From NCBI GenBank assembly GCA_001566295.1, contig KQ964249.1:2108001-2172000 (forward strand): a DNA stretch of 64,000 nt, given 5' to 3'. This stretch comes from Microdochium bolleyi. Its lineage: Eukaryota; Ascomycota; Sordariomycetes; Xylariales; Microdochiaceae. This document shows positions 33,601 to 44,968 of the stretch, one piece after another. The position numbers and the translations under genes are program-made. Within the stretch, counting starts at the first letter, position 1; each line of letters opens with the position of its first letter. The notes below the pieces were generated by a model. That model searched no databases. It saw only the letters and a list, made by a program, of their open reading frames with translations, and had not been told where the DNA came from.

Positions 33601-35038
33601 TCAGAACGCCCAACCTGCAAAGTCGTCGACGAACCTGATTGCCGACGCGAGATAGTGCTCGTGCACATCACCCCATGTCTGCGCAGCCTCCTTCATTGCG
33701 CGGACCGCTGGAAGACGAGATATCGTGGTTAGCTTACGGGACTCCGGTACGATGACTCTGCAACCATGCTCGCTTGTACGCTGGCGATATGTTTTCTCGT
33801 GGGAAGCTCACCTTTTACAAAATGCGCGTCCGTCGCGTACGGCCCGTTGAGCGCCTTGTCCACGACGTAGTTCCACTGCCTGCCCTTCACGAGATCTCCG
33901 GGCCGGACATAGTCTGGGTCGATCTTGGGACACAGCAGCGAGGCATACACGGCGATGACGAGCAGCCACCACTGCCTGACTAGGGGGATCTGGAACTGCT
34001 GCGGGACCAAGGGCAGGAGGACACGCACCGCGTGGCTCGTCGTGAGGAGGTGCACGGTGAAGAAGTTGTACGCGTGCGTGCCGGGAGCGACGGTCGCGAC
34101 GAGCAGGGAGACTGCTGCTTCCTGGGAGAGCTGGAACTGCTGCGTCGGGTTGGAGGAGATGTCCCAGGCGTTCCAGTATTCGAGGACCAGATCCTCGTGT
34201 TTGTCGAAGAGCTGGCTGAGGTTGTCGAAGCTAGGCTCCTTGAAGAGTTTCGCGAGCCGAGAGTCTGCGGACATCCTGTCCAAGAGCTCCAGTGGTGAAG
34301 AGGCTCCTTTTCCTTCGGGAGGCGGCCTCGTGTAGGACGGGTCGTCCAGATATTTGTGCATGAAGTTGTATTGCACCGCTGTGAGCCCGAGTGCTTCCAT
34401 GGCAACCTCCTTGTTGTCCACCTCGTATGCGTAAGCCAGGTGAATCAACGGATGACCGACTATAGGCAACGGTTAGCATATATTCCGCAATATTTCTTGG
34501 CCATGGCTCCGTAATAAGGCGGGCATAAGAGTCACATACGCCCGGCAACAAGACAGTGAGCCATAGGCTCCTTGCCGTCAAACATGAAATTCTCGACAAC
34601 CTTCTTCCAGTTGTACTGGTGCCGCAGGGCGAGCATGTCCTCAAAGAAGTCGACATATGCCCGCTGATACTCCTTGCGGCCAAGTGAGTCCCGCCAGTCC
34701 TCGAGCGACACCTCGCCAGGGCTTGGCTGCCATGGCTCGAGCTCTTTCGCCTCGGCGTCGTAGATGGTGTGGAGCTGGTCCGCGTTGGCGCCGAGCAGGT
34801 AGGCCGCGCTGAGGACGTGCGACATGTGGTTGTCATACCGCAGGTCGTGGTAGAGCAGGCTGTGGTTCACATGGTTGGCTCGGAGCAGGTGCTTGAGCGT
34901 CCGGGGCCGCTTGTCCGGAGCCGTCTCGACATTGTGAATCTCAACCGAGGGCAGGTCGATGCGCCCGTCGCCGCCGCCGGCCGTGGAGCGGGCTACGCCC
35001 CGTTTGAGAAAGGAGAAATAGGGGAGGATGGAGTCCAT
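33601..35038 (-). CDS. Questin-oxidase-like protein
   Basis: Three exons: 35038-34540, 34459-33812 and 33707-33601, giving 417 aa. Members of this family (the questin oxidase/AflY group) carry out Baeyer-Villiger-type ring opening of anthraquinones or related steps in fungal polyketide pathways, and many copies have no known substrate. Characteristic segments are HLLRANHVNHSLLYHDLRYDN near the start, AAYLLGA, LEPWQPSPGEVSLEDWRDSLG, YQRAYVDFFED, GHPLIHLAYAYE (rebuilt by the 80-nt intron 1), and MEALGLTAVQYNFMHKYLDDP. His-rich motifs in the N-terminal half may bind metal or substrate, which is inference. The start at 35038 has A at -3; there is no longer ATG-initiated frame. No polyketide synthase or other tailoring enzyme lies within the window, so it is not in an evident cluster. 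Intron 2 is 104 nt. Confidence 0.85.
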
Positions 35039-35372
35039 TTCTGGTCCGAATACCGAGTGAAAGTCCTTCACATGGCTGTGGTGTTTGTTGTTGGCGAAGC
35101 TTGGGACCGCGGTGGTTCGATACCCTTATGACGACAGCGTTTGTTGGGGATTTGCGGGGTCTGACTGGGTGCGGAAGTGGCCCCGGAGCCCAGGCCGTTT
35201 CAGTGCTCGCTCCAGCGCGTCAAATCGTTAGCGGCACGCACTGCTCTTTCGTGTCTCCTGCAAACCCGCCACCACATCCACGCGCGCGCTCCGTTCAACA
35301 TACAGCCACAGATGCTGTCAGCCATGGACTGCACATCTCAACCACGACCAGGCGGAGCGAGGCAACGGAACC
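35039..35372. promoter_or_regulatory. Bidirectional promoter between questin-oxidase-like gene and IPA1
   Basis: 334 bp separate the divergent starts. No coding sequence or recognisable factor site was assigned. Confidence 0.5.
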
Positions 35373-37143
35373 ATGGCTCTTGAGGCAGACTCGACGGTTC
35401 TGCTCTACGCAGAGCTACTGCCAAACATTAGGCAGATTTCTGTCGGCTGCTCGCTGCCTAGCCCGAGCTCCGCACAGACGCAAGTCGACATCTCTTCTGA
35501 CGGGGCACACCTCAGCGTCACTCACGACGGAGCAAAGAGCTCTCTGCAGCTGCCAGGACGCGTGCAGGGGAGTCTGAAACCAGCAGTACGTGAAGGGCTG
35601 ACCAGTCTCACGTTTCGGCTGCCGGTCCTCGCACCAGCAGGAGCTGCGCCCGGAGGTGGCTTCACGCGACCAGCTGCAGATCCACAAGCCGTGCCATGGT
35701 CCGCGATGGATATTGCTGGCGGTACGGCAGTGTTGTGCAGGCAGTGTGAAGCGACTGTGGTCAAGCAGGACGTCCTCGCATCCTGGAAGGACCTGCCCAG
35801 CGAGAACTGGGCTGAGATGATGGAGTTCTGGCACTGCCACAAGCCAGACAACCACAAAGACCATAACGGGCACCAACATGGCCCACAACAAGACGCGAGC
35901 CATGCCGAGCAGCACTTGGCAGCCACTCGAGGCTACGGAGCTTCGTCGAGAATAGCGGCACAACCTGGTCTAGGATTCGTGGACTTGACCTCGTTCCTCG
36001 TGTCTACAGCCGACATCGTTCCCGACTCGGTAAGTCCTACTCTCAGCTCTGCATGTCCAACCGCCCCTGTGAAATACAATGTCCCCTCATGCAAGAACAC
36101 ACCGGGTATATAGAAGGTGAGCAAGCCTGCCTGATCATCTTTGACGGCAATCTCTTCAGTGGCATGCCCACCGATACTTCTACCCAAAATGAAGAAAACC
36201 CGTGGTCCTGGCAATTCTCACATTGCTTTTCGTCCACTCATACCTCCCTTCCAGACCATGACTTCCGAACCCAGGCTCTTGGGATTCGTCTCAGGCTTTT
36301 GGGATTGGCTGCTCTGCACTGGTCTGCTTGAAGGGGGGCCACCTCTGCGTCTTGGGGAGTTTCCGTGGATGTGGAAATCTTCGCAGTATTCCAGAGGTAC
36401 ATTACATCATCGCTGCCTTAATTTAAAGTGCAATGCTCGTTGAAACTAGTTAGGTAGTCTGTTTGCAATACTGACTGTTTCTACAGCTGAGCGAGCCCGC
36501 TGTGTATCCAGTGCCAGGGGCAGACTCCGAACAGGAGAAGAGTCCCGCAGTCAACAATCGGCAACTGGCAGTCTGCAGACTATGTCAATCTCGGCTGGGA
36601 CTCATCACACATGAAACCCGCTCTGTCTCACTCTTCAAGTGGCAAGTCAGTGTCATGACCGGCACCGCCGTCCAGAAACCGGGCAGATCAGCCCCGGGAG
36701 CCACCCCGACGCTATCGCACTGCGTCAGTGCGATGCTTGTCGCGAGTCTCGCATGGACAGGTTGCTCGAAGTCCATCCTAATGCCTTTAAAGGGGTCGTC
36801 ATCATCATCCCAGCTGAATTCCCCTGCTGTAACTTCAGACAGGCTTGTGCATATATGGTTGTTCAACCCGAACATATTGTTCACTTCTTCTGAAGTCGCC
36901 CGTCGGAGGGGCAGCATCGACGGACCTCAGGCGGCGATCAAAGTCCTGTTCAAGCTTGTTGGTCATGATGAGGCGGATAAGCTTGTCCATTCGATGACAT
37001 CGGACACTCAAGACGTCAGTCTGCCTGCAGATGCTATCGAGACTATGATTGGATTATTGGAGAAGAGCAATTCGTATCTTCCACATAGTGAACGCAGGTT
37101 CAAAGAATGGTCCGTGGGTCTTGTTGACCGATGGGAGGAGTGA
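35373..37143 (+). CDS. IPA1: Ipa1/UBE3D-like protein (HECT_2 family)
   Basis: Two exons: 35373-36029 and 36487-37143, giving 437 aa. The family includes human UBE3D (an E2-binding, HECT-like protein) and yeast Ipa1/YJR141W, which is tied to mRNA 3'-end processing through polyadenylation factor stability. Key features are a first Cys pair C122/C125 in VLCRQCEA, the signature ASWKDLPSENWAEMMEFWHCHKP at 136-158, a second Cys pair C249/C252 in VCRLCQSRLG, LFKWQVSV, and a conserved C-terminal DAIETMIGLLEKSNSYLP. The stretch after HCHKP is unusually rich in His and Gln (155-182). The intron is 457 nt, long for this window, with a GTAAGT donor and ACTGAC...CTACAG end; an additional small exon inside it cannot be excluded. 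The 3' end converges on ARPC2, leaving only 130 bp. Confidence 0.85.
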
Positions 37144-37273
37144 AGACCCTAGAGAACGCAAAATATATCATCTCACCAAGTACAAAGCCACTGGGAACAT
37201 GCAAATCGTGTAATGATGTGTCTTGGACTATGTTCTGTCAATGACGACCGCGCCATTCGCAACTTGTGCTGGT

Positions 37274-38523
37274 CTAGGCGGTCTGCTTGAACGTCCGGCC
37301 ACTGGCCGTCTTCCTCTCCTTCTCCTCGTTCTCCGGCCGCGCCCGACGGAGTACTTGGAGGAAGTCTGCGGTTCTTCTCCGCATCCGCGAGTGGATGTAT
37401 GCCTGCCGATACTTTGTTAGCATCTGTTCTGCGAGTTTCCGACGAGATGGCCGATGACTGCTCGCTCACCTTGGAAGCCTTGATGTGGTAGTGGAAGTAG
37501 TCGCGGAAGGTCTGGATGTGCGAGATGACGTCGGGCATCCGCTGCGGTGTCAGGTGGCGGGGGAATAGTACTGCGGAGGGCCAGTGTTAGCCAGGCAGAT
37601 GAAAGAACAGGGACAGCATCACGACGGAGCGCCTCACCGAAAGTAACATAGCCAATCTCTCCACCGGTGGTAGCCTTGACGCCAGGGACGTTCTGCAGCT
37701 CCAGCGGGGGGTCGTTGCGGAAGAGCACCTGGGGCGCGTTCTGGATGGCTCGCCGGCGAGCGTCAACGAACTCCTGGATAAACACCTTTCCAAATACACG
37801 GTCCGTCTCCTCGCGGAATACAGTGCTGAAGATGACGGTGACGCGGTCGTGGCTGGCCTTGAGGTAGATGGCCTCCTCGTCACGGTAGTGGATCGCCATG
37901 ATCTCGCCGCCCTCAAGGATGCCCTGAGGCGCCTCCTCGCTCGTGTACTTGGACGCCTCATCCCTGAACTTGTAGTGCTGCTGGTACGCGGCCTCGAATG
38001 GCGCCGCCATGGTGTTGCGCTTCAGCAGGGAGATCTTGCGGATGAGCTCATCGCGCTCCTCTGTGGCGTGGATGTGTGTCAGTCTCTTGCGCTTTTGGCC
38101 CCTGCTTGTTCCTTGAAGGCAAGTCGACTTACCCTTGTCAGCTGGGAGGTTGTCCAGGTCGATCAAGATCGAGAAGTTGTAAGAATCCTCCGGCGGGACA
38201 ACGTATTGGCCGTACTCGCGCTGCAGAACGTCCTCGGCGCCATACTGGACGAGCTCCTTGTAGCACCGGATCTGGATGGAGATGAGGATCTTGGACTTGG
38301 TCTCTGGCGTGGAGATGTGGAATGTGACGCCGTCAAAGTCGGACACGGTCTGGTCGATATGAGCCGGCGGCGCTCTGTGTTCGTTATCCTCGGATTAGCA
38401 TGGTAGGGGCGGGGGAGAGCTTCTGGGGCAGCTGGGCGGGGATGCAACGACAGCAACATACCCAGAGAATCGCTCCCTGAGGATCTGCTCAATCAGAACA
38501 TTTTGGTAGTCGAGGAGAAGCAT
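37274..38523 (-). CDS. ARC35: Arp2/3 complex subunit 2 (34/35 kDa)
   Basis: Five exons: 38523-38462, 38374-38133, 38060-37638, 37570-37470 and 37402-37274, giving 318 aa, the usual length for ARPC2. With ARPC4 this subunit forms the core of the Arp2/3 complex that nucleates branched actin at endocytic patches and hyphal tips. It begins MLLLDYQNVLIEQILRERF. Family segments include SDFDGVTFHIS, YGQYVVPPEDSYNFSILIDLD, RNTMAAPFEAAY, MAIHYRDEEAIYLKASHDRVTVIFST, VFIQEFVDARRRA and, rebuilt by splicing, YVTFVLFPRHLT followed by FRDYFHYHIKASKAYIHSRMR. All four introns (87, 72, 67 and 67 nt) have good donors. It is divergent from DIP2, with about 500 bp between them. Confidence 0.94.
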
Positions 38524-39024
38524 CGTGGTCGTGGCCTGCGCAATTGGCCAGTGCCGCTGTCTTGGAGCGGTGGGAGTTCGTGGTCGTGAGGTCGGTCAGC
38601 CAACCACTTAATGAGTCGAGACAGTATGGGCCTCGTGCTGCAGGAGGGTGACGTTGCTGCCGCCTGCGACAGTCGCTGGAGACTTGAGGTTGGCCAGTGG
38701 CAGCCTGGCCAACCACAGCGCGTATTGAGCTATGGTGGGGTTCATGGGGTGTCCTGAGCTGCCCTATGTGTGGACTAAAAGTCAGACACTGTGCTTTGAG
38801 CTAGAGTACACGAGAACTTCCTAGCACAGCCTCTGGGCGTATCGTGTGCGATGCACAGTACCTATCGATTAGAAACTTTTCTGGTCGAGTCGCGGATCCG
38901 CCCAGAAAAAGTCCCAGGAGCCGGGCATGTGTAGTGCACCGCGAGCCCTGTTGCTTGATCTTCAAGGTTATGCTGTGAATCGCATGAGCAGTCTTTGCTT
39001 GCGCGACAAAGCCGATCCTCAGAA
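38524..39024. promoter_or_regulatory. Bidirectional promoter between ARPC2 and DIP2
   Basis: 501 bp lie between divergent start codons. Short ORFs only. No specific regulatory site was assigned. Confidence 0.5.
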
Positions 39025-42003
39025 ATGGTCAAATCATACCTGTAAGTTCTGACAGCCTTGCTAGTCAACTGATTGTGCATCCTTTGTTGTTCTCTAACGG
39101 TAGCATTTGTGCTCTATAGCAAGTACGAGCGCTCTCAGTGCTTCGGCCTGGTCACCTCCAGCACTGCGAACATTGTCTGGACCGCCAAGGACAAGACAAG
39201 CAGCACCAGTGCCGGCCAGGCCGTCGTTGCCGCAAACGAAGAGGTCCTTTGCTGGGACATCAAGAAGGGCGAACTGCTCAGCCGATGGAGGGACGACAAC
39301 TGCTCTGCGCAGGTGACTGCAATCGCCCAGAGTAAGACCGATCTAGACGTATTCGCTGTCGGACACGAAGATGGCAGCATCCGCCTGTGGGACAGCAAGA
39401 TCGCGACAATCATCGTCAACTTTAACGGCCACAAGTCGGCCATCACACACCTCGCATTCGATCGATCCGGCGTGCGACTAGCAAGTGGCTCCAGAGACAC
39501 AGATGTCATTGTTTGGGACCTGGTCGCCGAGGTTGGGCAGTTCAAGCTGAGGGGACACAAGGACCAGATCACCGGCCTGAGCTTCATTGAGCCGCAGGAA
39601 GAGCTCTCGGAGGAAGATGCGGGCCAGGCTATGGTGCTAGACGGATCTGGTGCTGGGGCAGAGGGTTACCTTCTTACCACATCCAAGGACTCCCTCATCA
39701 AATTATGGGACTTGAGCTCTCGCCACTGCATCGAAACACACATCGCTCAGAGCAATGGCGAGTGCTGGGCCCTTGGCGTCTCTCCCGACTTCAGCGGCTG
39801 CGTTACTGCTGGCAACTCTGGAGAGCTCAAGGTTTGGTCACTTAACTCTCGAGAGCTCGCATCCTCGCATCACCGAGTCGACACGCTACAGGGTATGCAG
39901 TTTCTGAAGGCTCGAGGCACACTGGTACGACAAGGCAAGGACAAGGCAACAGAGATTGTCTTTCACCCGCGCCGAGACTACTTTGCTGTGCACGGCTCAG
40001 AAAAAGCCGTAGAAGTGTGGAGGATACGCACGGAGGCTGAGATTAAGAAGAGTATTGCTCGCAAGAAGAAGCGGAGAAGGGAGAAGAACGCCCAGAAGAA
40101 GAGCAAGGAAGGCGAGGACGAGGCGGAGCAGCCAGAAGAGGACGAGGACGAGGATATCAGCAATGCAGACATCACCGATGCTTTCGCCCAGCACCTCATC
40201 ATCAGGACTGGTGGCAAGGCGAGATCGGTCGACTGGGCTGACAATACCAGTAGCAAGACGATTCAGCTCCTGGTTGGCACTACCAACAATCAGCTCGAGC
40301 TGTACAGTATGCCGTTGAAGGAGAGGCATTCGAGGTCGAAGCAAGAGGAGATGCCTGACTACACAAGAGCACTTGCTGTAGAGCTTCCTGGCCACCGTGC
40401 GGACATTCGATCCCTCGCTCTCAGCTCAGACGATCGCATGCTGGCTTCGGCCTCGAATGGTAGCTTGAAGATCTGGAACGTGCGCACACAAAACTGCATC
40501 AGGACCTTCGAATGCGGCTACGCTCTGTGCTGTGCATTCTTGCCTGGCGATAAAGTCGTGGTCGTCGGCACAAAAGGCGGTGAGCTTGAGTTGTTCGACG
40601 TTGCATCGGCGGTTCTGCTTGACAGCGTCACCGCTCACGAGAACGCGATCTGGTCCTTGCAAGTCCACCCGGACGGCAGATCTATGGTGTCAGGTAGTGC
40701 CGACAAGTCAGCCAAGTTCTGGAACTTCCAGATTGTGCAAGAGGAAGTGCTCGGCACAACGAGGACAACACCAAAACTCAAGATTGTGCAGTCGAGGACG
40801 CTCAAGGTCTCTGATGACATCTTGAGTCTTAAGTACTCACCCGACGCCAGGTATCTCGCAGTTTCACTGCTCGACAACACGGTCAAGGTCTTCTTCGTCG
40901 ATTCTTTGAAGCTCTACCTCAACTTATATGGTCACAAGCTGCCTGTTCTCAGCATGGATATCTCGTATGACAGCAAGCTGATTGTCACTTGCTCGGCCGA
41001 CAAGAACATCCGGATATGGGGTCTGGACTTTGGCGACTGCCACAAGGCGCTATTTGCACACCAGGATAGTATCCTGCAGGTCGCCTTTGTGCCTCAGAAC
41101 TCTGACGGAAGTGGCCACCACTTCTTCAGTGCCAGCAAGGACAAGACGATCAAGTATTGGGACGGCGACAAGTTCGAGCAGATCCAGCGGCTTGACGGCC
41201 ACCACGGCGAAATATGGGCGCTGGCCATCAGCAAGTCCGGCAACTTCATTGTGAGCGCCAGCCACGACAAGAGCATCCGGGTGTGGCAGGAGACAGACGA
41301 GCAGATTTTCCTTGAGGAAGAGCGAGAGAAGGAGATCGAGGAGCTGTACGAGAGCACACTGACTACATCGCTCGAGCAAGACCCTGACGCGGAGGATGCG
41401 AATGGCGAGGTCGGTGCGGCCGGCAAGCAGACCATCGAAACGCTCATGGCCGGAGAGCGAATCTCGGAGGCCCTGGAGCTGGGCATGGCGGACCTGCACA
41501 TCGTCCAGCAGTGGGAAGAGGAAAAGGCCAAGAACCCTAACATCGCACCGCCGCAGCGCAGTGTCGTCTTCATGGCCCTGGGCAATATCAGCGCGGAGGA
41601 GTACGTCATGTCGGTGCTGCAGAAGGTCAAGGCTTCGGCGCTGCACGACGCGCTGCTGGTGCTACCCTTTGCGACGGTGCCGATCCTGTTCACGTTCATC
41701 AACCTGTTCGCGCTGCGTTCGATGAACATCCCGCTGGCGTGCCGAATCCTGTTCTTCATGCTCAAGACGCACCACCGGCAGATTGTGTCGAGCCGGACCA
41801 TGCGGGCGATGCTGGACGGAATCAGGACGAACTTGCGGCGGTCGCTGAAGCGGCAGAAGGACGAGATGGGGTACAACATGGCGGCACTCAAGGTCGTGGG
41901 CATGCAGATTCGCGACCAGAGTGTCAAGGAGTACGTCGACGAGAAGTGGGAGGACGAGAGCCAGAACAACGTCAAGAAGCGGGCATTCGTGCAGGTTTCT
42001 TAG
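39025..42003 (+). CDS. DIP2: U3 snoRNP WD40 protein Dip2/Utp12 (WDR3)
   Basis: Two exons: 39025-39041 and 39120-42003, giving 966 aa, close to the size of yeast Dip2/Utp12. It belongs to the UTP-B module of the small-subunit processome and is needed for early 18S rRNA processing in the nucleolus. The first exon encodes only MVKSY plus part of a codon, and the 78-nt intron joins it to KYERSQCFGLV, the conserved start of WDR3. Two seven-blade beta-propellers follow; WD repeats end in motifs such as SIRLWD, VIVWDL, LIKLWDLSS, LKIWNVR, KFWNF, IRIWGLDF, IKYWDGD and IRVWQE. A basic then acidic insert (KKKRRREKNAQKK, EEDEDED) separates the propellers. The last 130 residues form the Utp12 helical domain with ALLVLPFATVPILF and HHRQIVSSRTMRAMLDGIR. 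Confidence 0.95.
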
Positions 42004-42645
42004 GTCTTTTGTGGTAGTAGTCAGGATATCAAGTCATGTCGTTCCTGCTATGGGAAGAGATGTGGTACGGCCGCAACTCAATGGTTGCCTGTATATATAC
42101 GCCCTAGAATATGAACATACCACAAGATCATGCCCCCAATCACACGGAGACATGATTTCCATGCACGGTGCCAGGGAACCCACGTTCTTGAAGCTACGCA
42201 GTGGTGTAGTCCGTTTGGCACTCAAAGACATGAACTTCGTTCGAATGGTCAGGTGCGATCCACGGTGGCAGCCGCATCAGTGCACACTCCACCGCTGTGT
42301 GGGATGCCTGGCTTGTTTCTGACTTTACTCTGCAGACCATTCACTTTGTGATCAAGCATGCATACCTACCTAGGTACCTATTTAAGTACCTAAAGTACGA
42401 AGGTGGGTAGTGCTGCATGCAGACTGTTCCCCGAATCCATCTGGGAGCCCCACCCCCACAGACGACCCCAAATCACTCTTATCGATAAGCGGTTATTCAT
42501 TGCCGGGGCTCAGCCTCGGCACACCTCGTTGCTAGCAGCAGCGCATCTGAGCATCCGGGGAAAGCCCCCCCAAGGAACCGCGAAAGCCGCGCCCCGGTCA
42601 ACCACCGCCGCCAGAACTCCACACTTGCCCCGGGCCAGAGAGAGC
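42004..42645. other. DIP2 3' flank and upstream region with TACCTA cluster
   Basis: The region is AT-rich near DIP2 and becomes GC-rich after 42430. A cluster of TACCTA/TAGGTA words lies at 42361-42392, next to a TATTTAAG that could serve as a TATA-like element for the downstream transcript. No gene was seen before 42646. Confidence 0.5.
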
Positions 42646-42873
42646 ATGCAGCTGCTGGAAGCGACGGGCCTCTTCATCTGGTGCGGTATATCATCCAGCC
42701 TCGCCGCCGGCCGCAACAGCCGCACTCTCCTGCTCGAGGCCCTCCCGCTGCTCTTCCGCCCCATCTCGTGCGCCCTGGTCATGACCGCCATCGGCATCAC
42801 ACACACGACCCTGCTCGCCATCATCACCTTCTCTGCTGCTAGTCCTCCTCCGGCAGACGATCTCCACGCGTAG
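42646..42873 (+). CDS. Candidate small hydrophobic protein or upstream ORF
   Basis: An ATG-initiated frame of 75 codons ends 76 nt before the APH gene start. About 60 of its 74 codons after the ATG end in G or C (81 percent), a bias like that of the real genes nearby. The translation has two hydrophobic stretches, around residues 27-40 and 42-62, separated by a short polar patch, followed by a Pro-rich tail; this would suit a tiny membrane protein. No homologue is recognised and there is no splice support. It could instead be a long upstream ORF in the leader of the APH gene, or chance in GC-rich DNA. Confidence 0.3.
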   Translation: MQLLEATGLFIWCGISSSLAAGRNSRTLLLEALPLLFRPISCALVMTAIGITHTTLLAIITFSAASPPPADDLHA

Positions 42874-42949
42874 ACAGCCATAACCCTCGGCACAAGGATC
42901 CAGTACCAACACTTCACCTACACAGACAGACATCAACACACAAGTCACA

Positions 42950-44205
42950 ATGGCCGGCCGCGTCAGACACCCCATCGACGTCAAGGCGCTCGAGCGCTAC
43001 ATCGAGCAGCACGTGCCCGAGATTAAGACGCCGCTGGACGTCAAGCAGGTACGCATGCTGCCTATACAGACTGTTCAACACTTCCAAGCTGCGGACAGCC
43101 TCCCGTGCTAGGCATTGGGCCAACGACCACGCTTGCGCTCCTTGTTGTTTCCTCGGGACCGGTAAAGCTAACATGATTCCTGTTCCCACGACTCCAGTTC
43201 GGCTTCGGTCAGTCAAACCCGACATACCAGCTCACCTCGCCCTCCGGCCAGCGGTACGTGATGCGCAAGAAGCCGCCTGGAAAGCTCATCTCGAAGGCGG
43301 CGCACAAGGTCGAGCGCGAGTACCGCATCATCCACGCGCTCGAGCACACCGACGTCCCCGTGCCCAAGGCCTACTGCCTGTGCGAGGACGAGTCCGTGAT
43401 CGGCACGCCCTTCTACATCATGGAGTTCCTCGACGGGCGCATCATCGAGGACCCGGCCATGCCGGGCATCTCAGCGAGGGAGCGGACGGCGCTGTGGAAG
43501 GCCGCGATCGAGACCCTCGCCCGGTTCCACAGCGTCGACTTCCGCGCCGTCGGGCTCGAAAAGTACGGCAAGGCCAGCGGGTTCTACAACCGGCAGCTCC
43601 AGACGTGGCGCACCATCTGCGACGCCCAGGCCTCCGCCGTCGACGTGGACACCAAGAAGCCCGTGGGCAAGCTGCCGCACTTTGACGAGCTGCTGAGCTT
43701 CTTCTCCAACGAGAGCCTGCAGCCCCGGGACCGCGGCACGCTGATCCACGGCGACTACAAGATCGACAACGTCGTATTCCACAAGACCGAGGCCCGCGTC
43801 ATCGGCATCCTGGACTGGGAGATGTCCACCGTCGGCCACCCGCTCTCCGACATTGCCAACATCATGGGCCCCTTCTACAACGCAAAGATGAAGGCAATGT
43901 ACTCCTCCTCGCCCGCATTCCTCCCCGGCGCCACCCCCGGGCTGCCGGAGCCCGAGACCATCATGAAGTGGTACGCCGCCGTGGCCGGCTGGGACCCGAA
44001 GCCCGAGATGAACTGGGCCCTCGCGTTCAGCACGTTCCGCCTCGGCGCCATCTGCCAGGGCATCGCCGCCCGCGTCGCCACCAGGCAGGCCAGCAGCGAA
44101 AGCGCCGTCAAGCACGCCTCCTCCATGGTGCCATTATCCAACTACGCATGGGAACTCGTGCAGGAGGAGACGAAGGACAAGAGTGAGCCCAAGGCCAAGT
44201 TATAG
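42950..44205 (+). CDS. APH-family phosphotransferase (ACAD10/11-type)
   Basis: Two exons: 42950-43048 and 43198-44205, giving 368 aa. It has the aminoglycoside-phosphotransferase/kinase-like fold. The nucleotide-binding start is FGFGQSNPTYQL and RYVMRKKPPG. The catalytic loop is HGDYKIDNVVFH (H217, D219, N224) and the metal-binding Asp is D239 in ILDWEMSTVGHPLSD. Sequence style matches the kinase-like domain fused to acyl-CoA dehydrogenase in animal ACAD10/11, which phosphorylates 4-hydroxyacyl-CoAs in their breakdown. In fungi the domain is often stand-alone, as here, and its substrate is not established; antibiotic resistance is not implied. The 149-nt intron has GTACGC and a GCTAAC branch. 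The start has a CACAATGGC context. No peroxisomal or mitochondrial signal is obvious. Confidence 0.88.
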
Positions 44206-44968
44206 TGGTCTGAATCGGGCTGGGAGTCGTTGGGGTTGGGGGAGCTGCATGTATTTGGTAATTCCCCACTTACGGTTGAGTCTTGGATATGTACAATAGA
44301 GTACATCTGGTGAATGCAATGCTCGCCTGTACCTTGCACAGACCTGTATATATCCGTGTCCTGCCCAGACCATATTCTCCTCAGTCGGGTTTTCATGCAC
44401 AAGCGATAACCACTATGCACTCTCGTAGTGCGCTCCACACTTTTGAAAAGTCATGTTTCTAAATCTATCCCTATGCTCTGGATGTGTCGCTACGTAACTA
44501 TTCTGGGCAGTCCGGTGACTCTTGACTGACAACCATAGTGGCTTACTGCCGCCTAAAATACCGGCGCTGACTTGGTGACCAGGTCGAACATGACCTCATC
44601 TTTGCAGTGAACGCCTGACCGGAGAAATAGAAACAGCCGCTGGGTTAGGGAACAAATTGAGATTCGAAAGCCACTGCCTGTTGATTTCAGTGTTGCGTAT
44701 GCATGTGGAGAACAAATCAAAATAGGAGATTGACGCCGGGAATGCGTGAGCGCACAGGCCTTCTCTCGGCGCGGATACCGAGCGCAGGAACTCATGTCTA
44801 GCAGCGCTCGCCAAAAGTCAAATGCGGGATAAACGCCGGAAATGGTGTCAAATGCAGGTAATGGGGGGCTGCTCTGTGTCAGCCTGTTTGGGTCCGTCGG
44901 CCTATGCTGTGCGCTGATGAGCTCCCGCGCCCTTGTCTTCTTCATCTCGGCCAAACTTGGGGATTCAG
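44206..44968. other. Convergent 3' flanks of the APH and RING genes
   Basis: About 0.76 kb lies between converging stop codons. It is AT-richer than the coding DNA and contains no supported gene. Confidence 0.55.
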
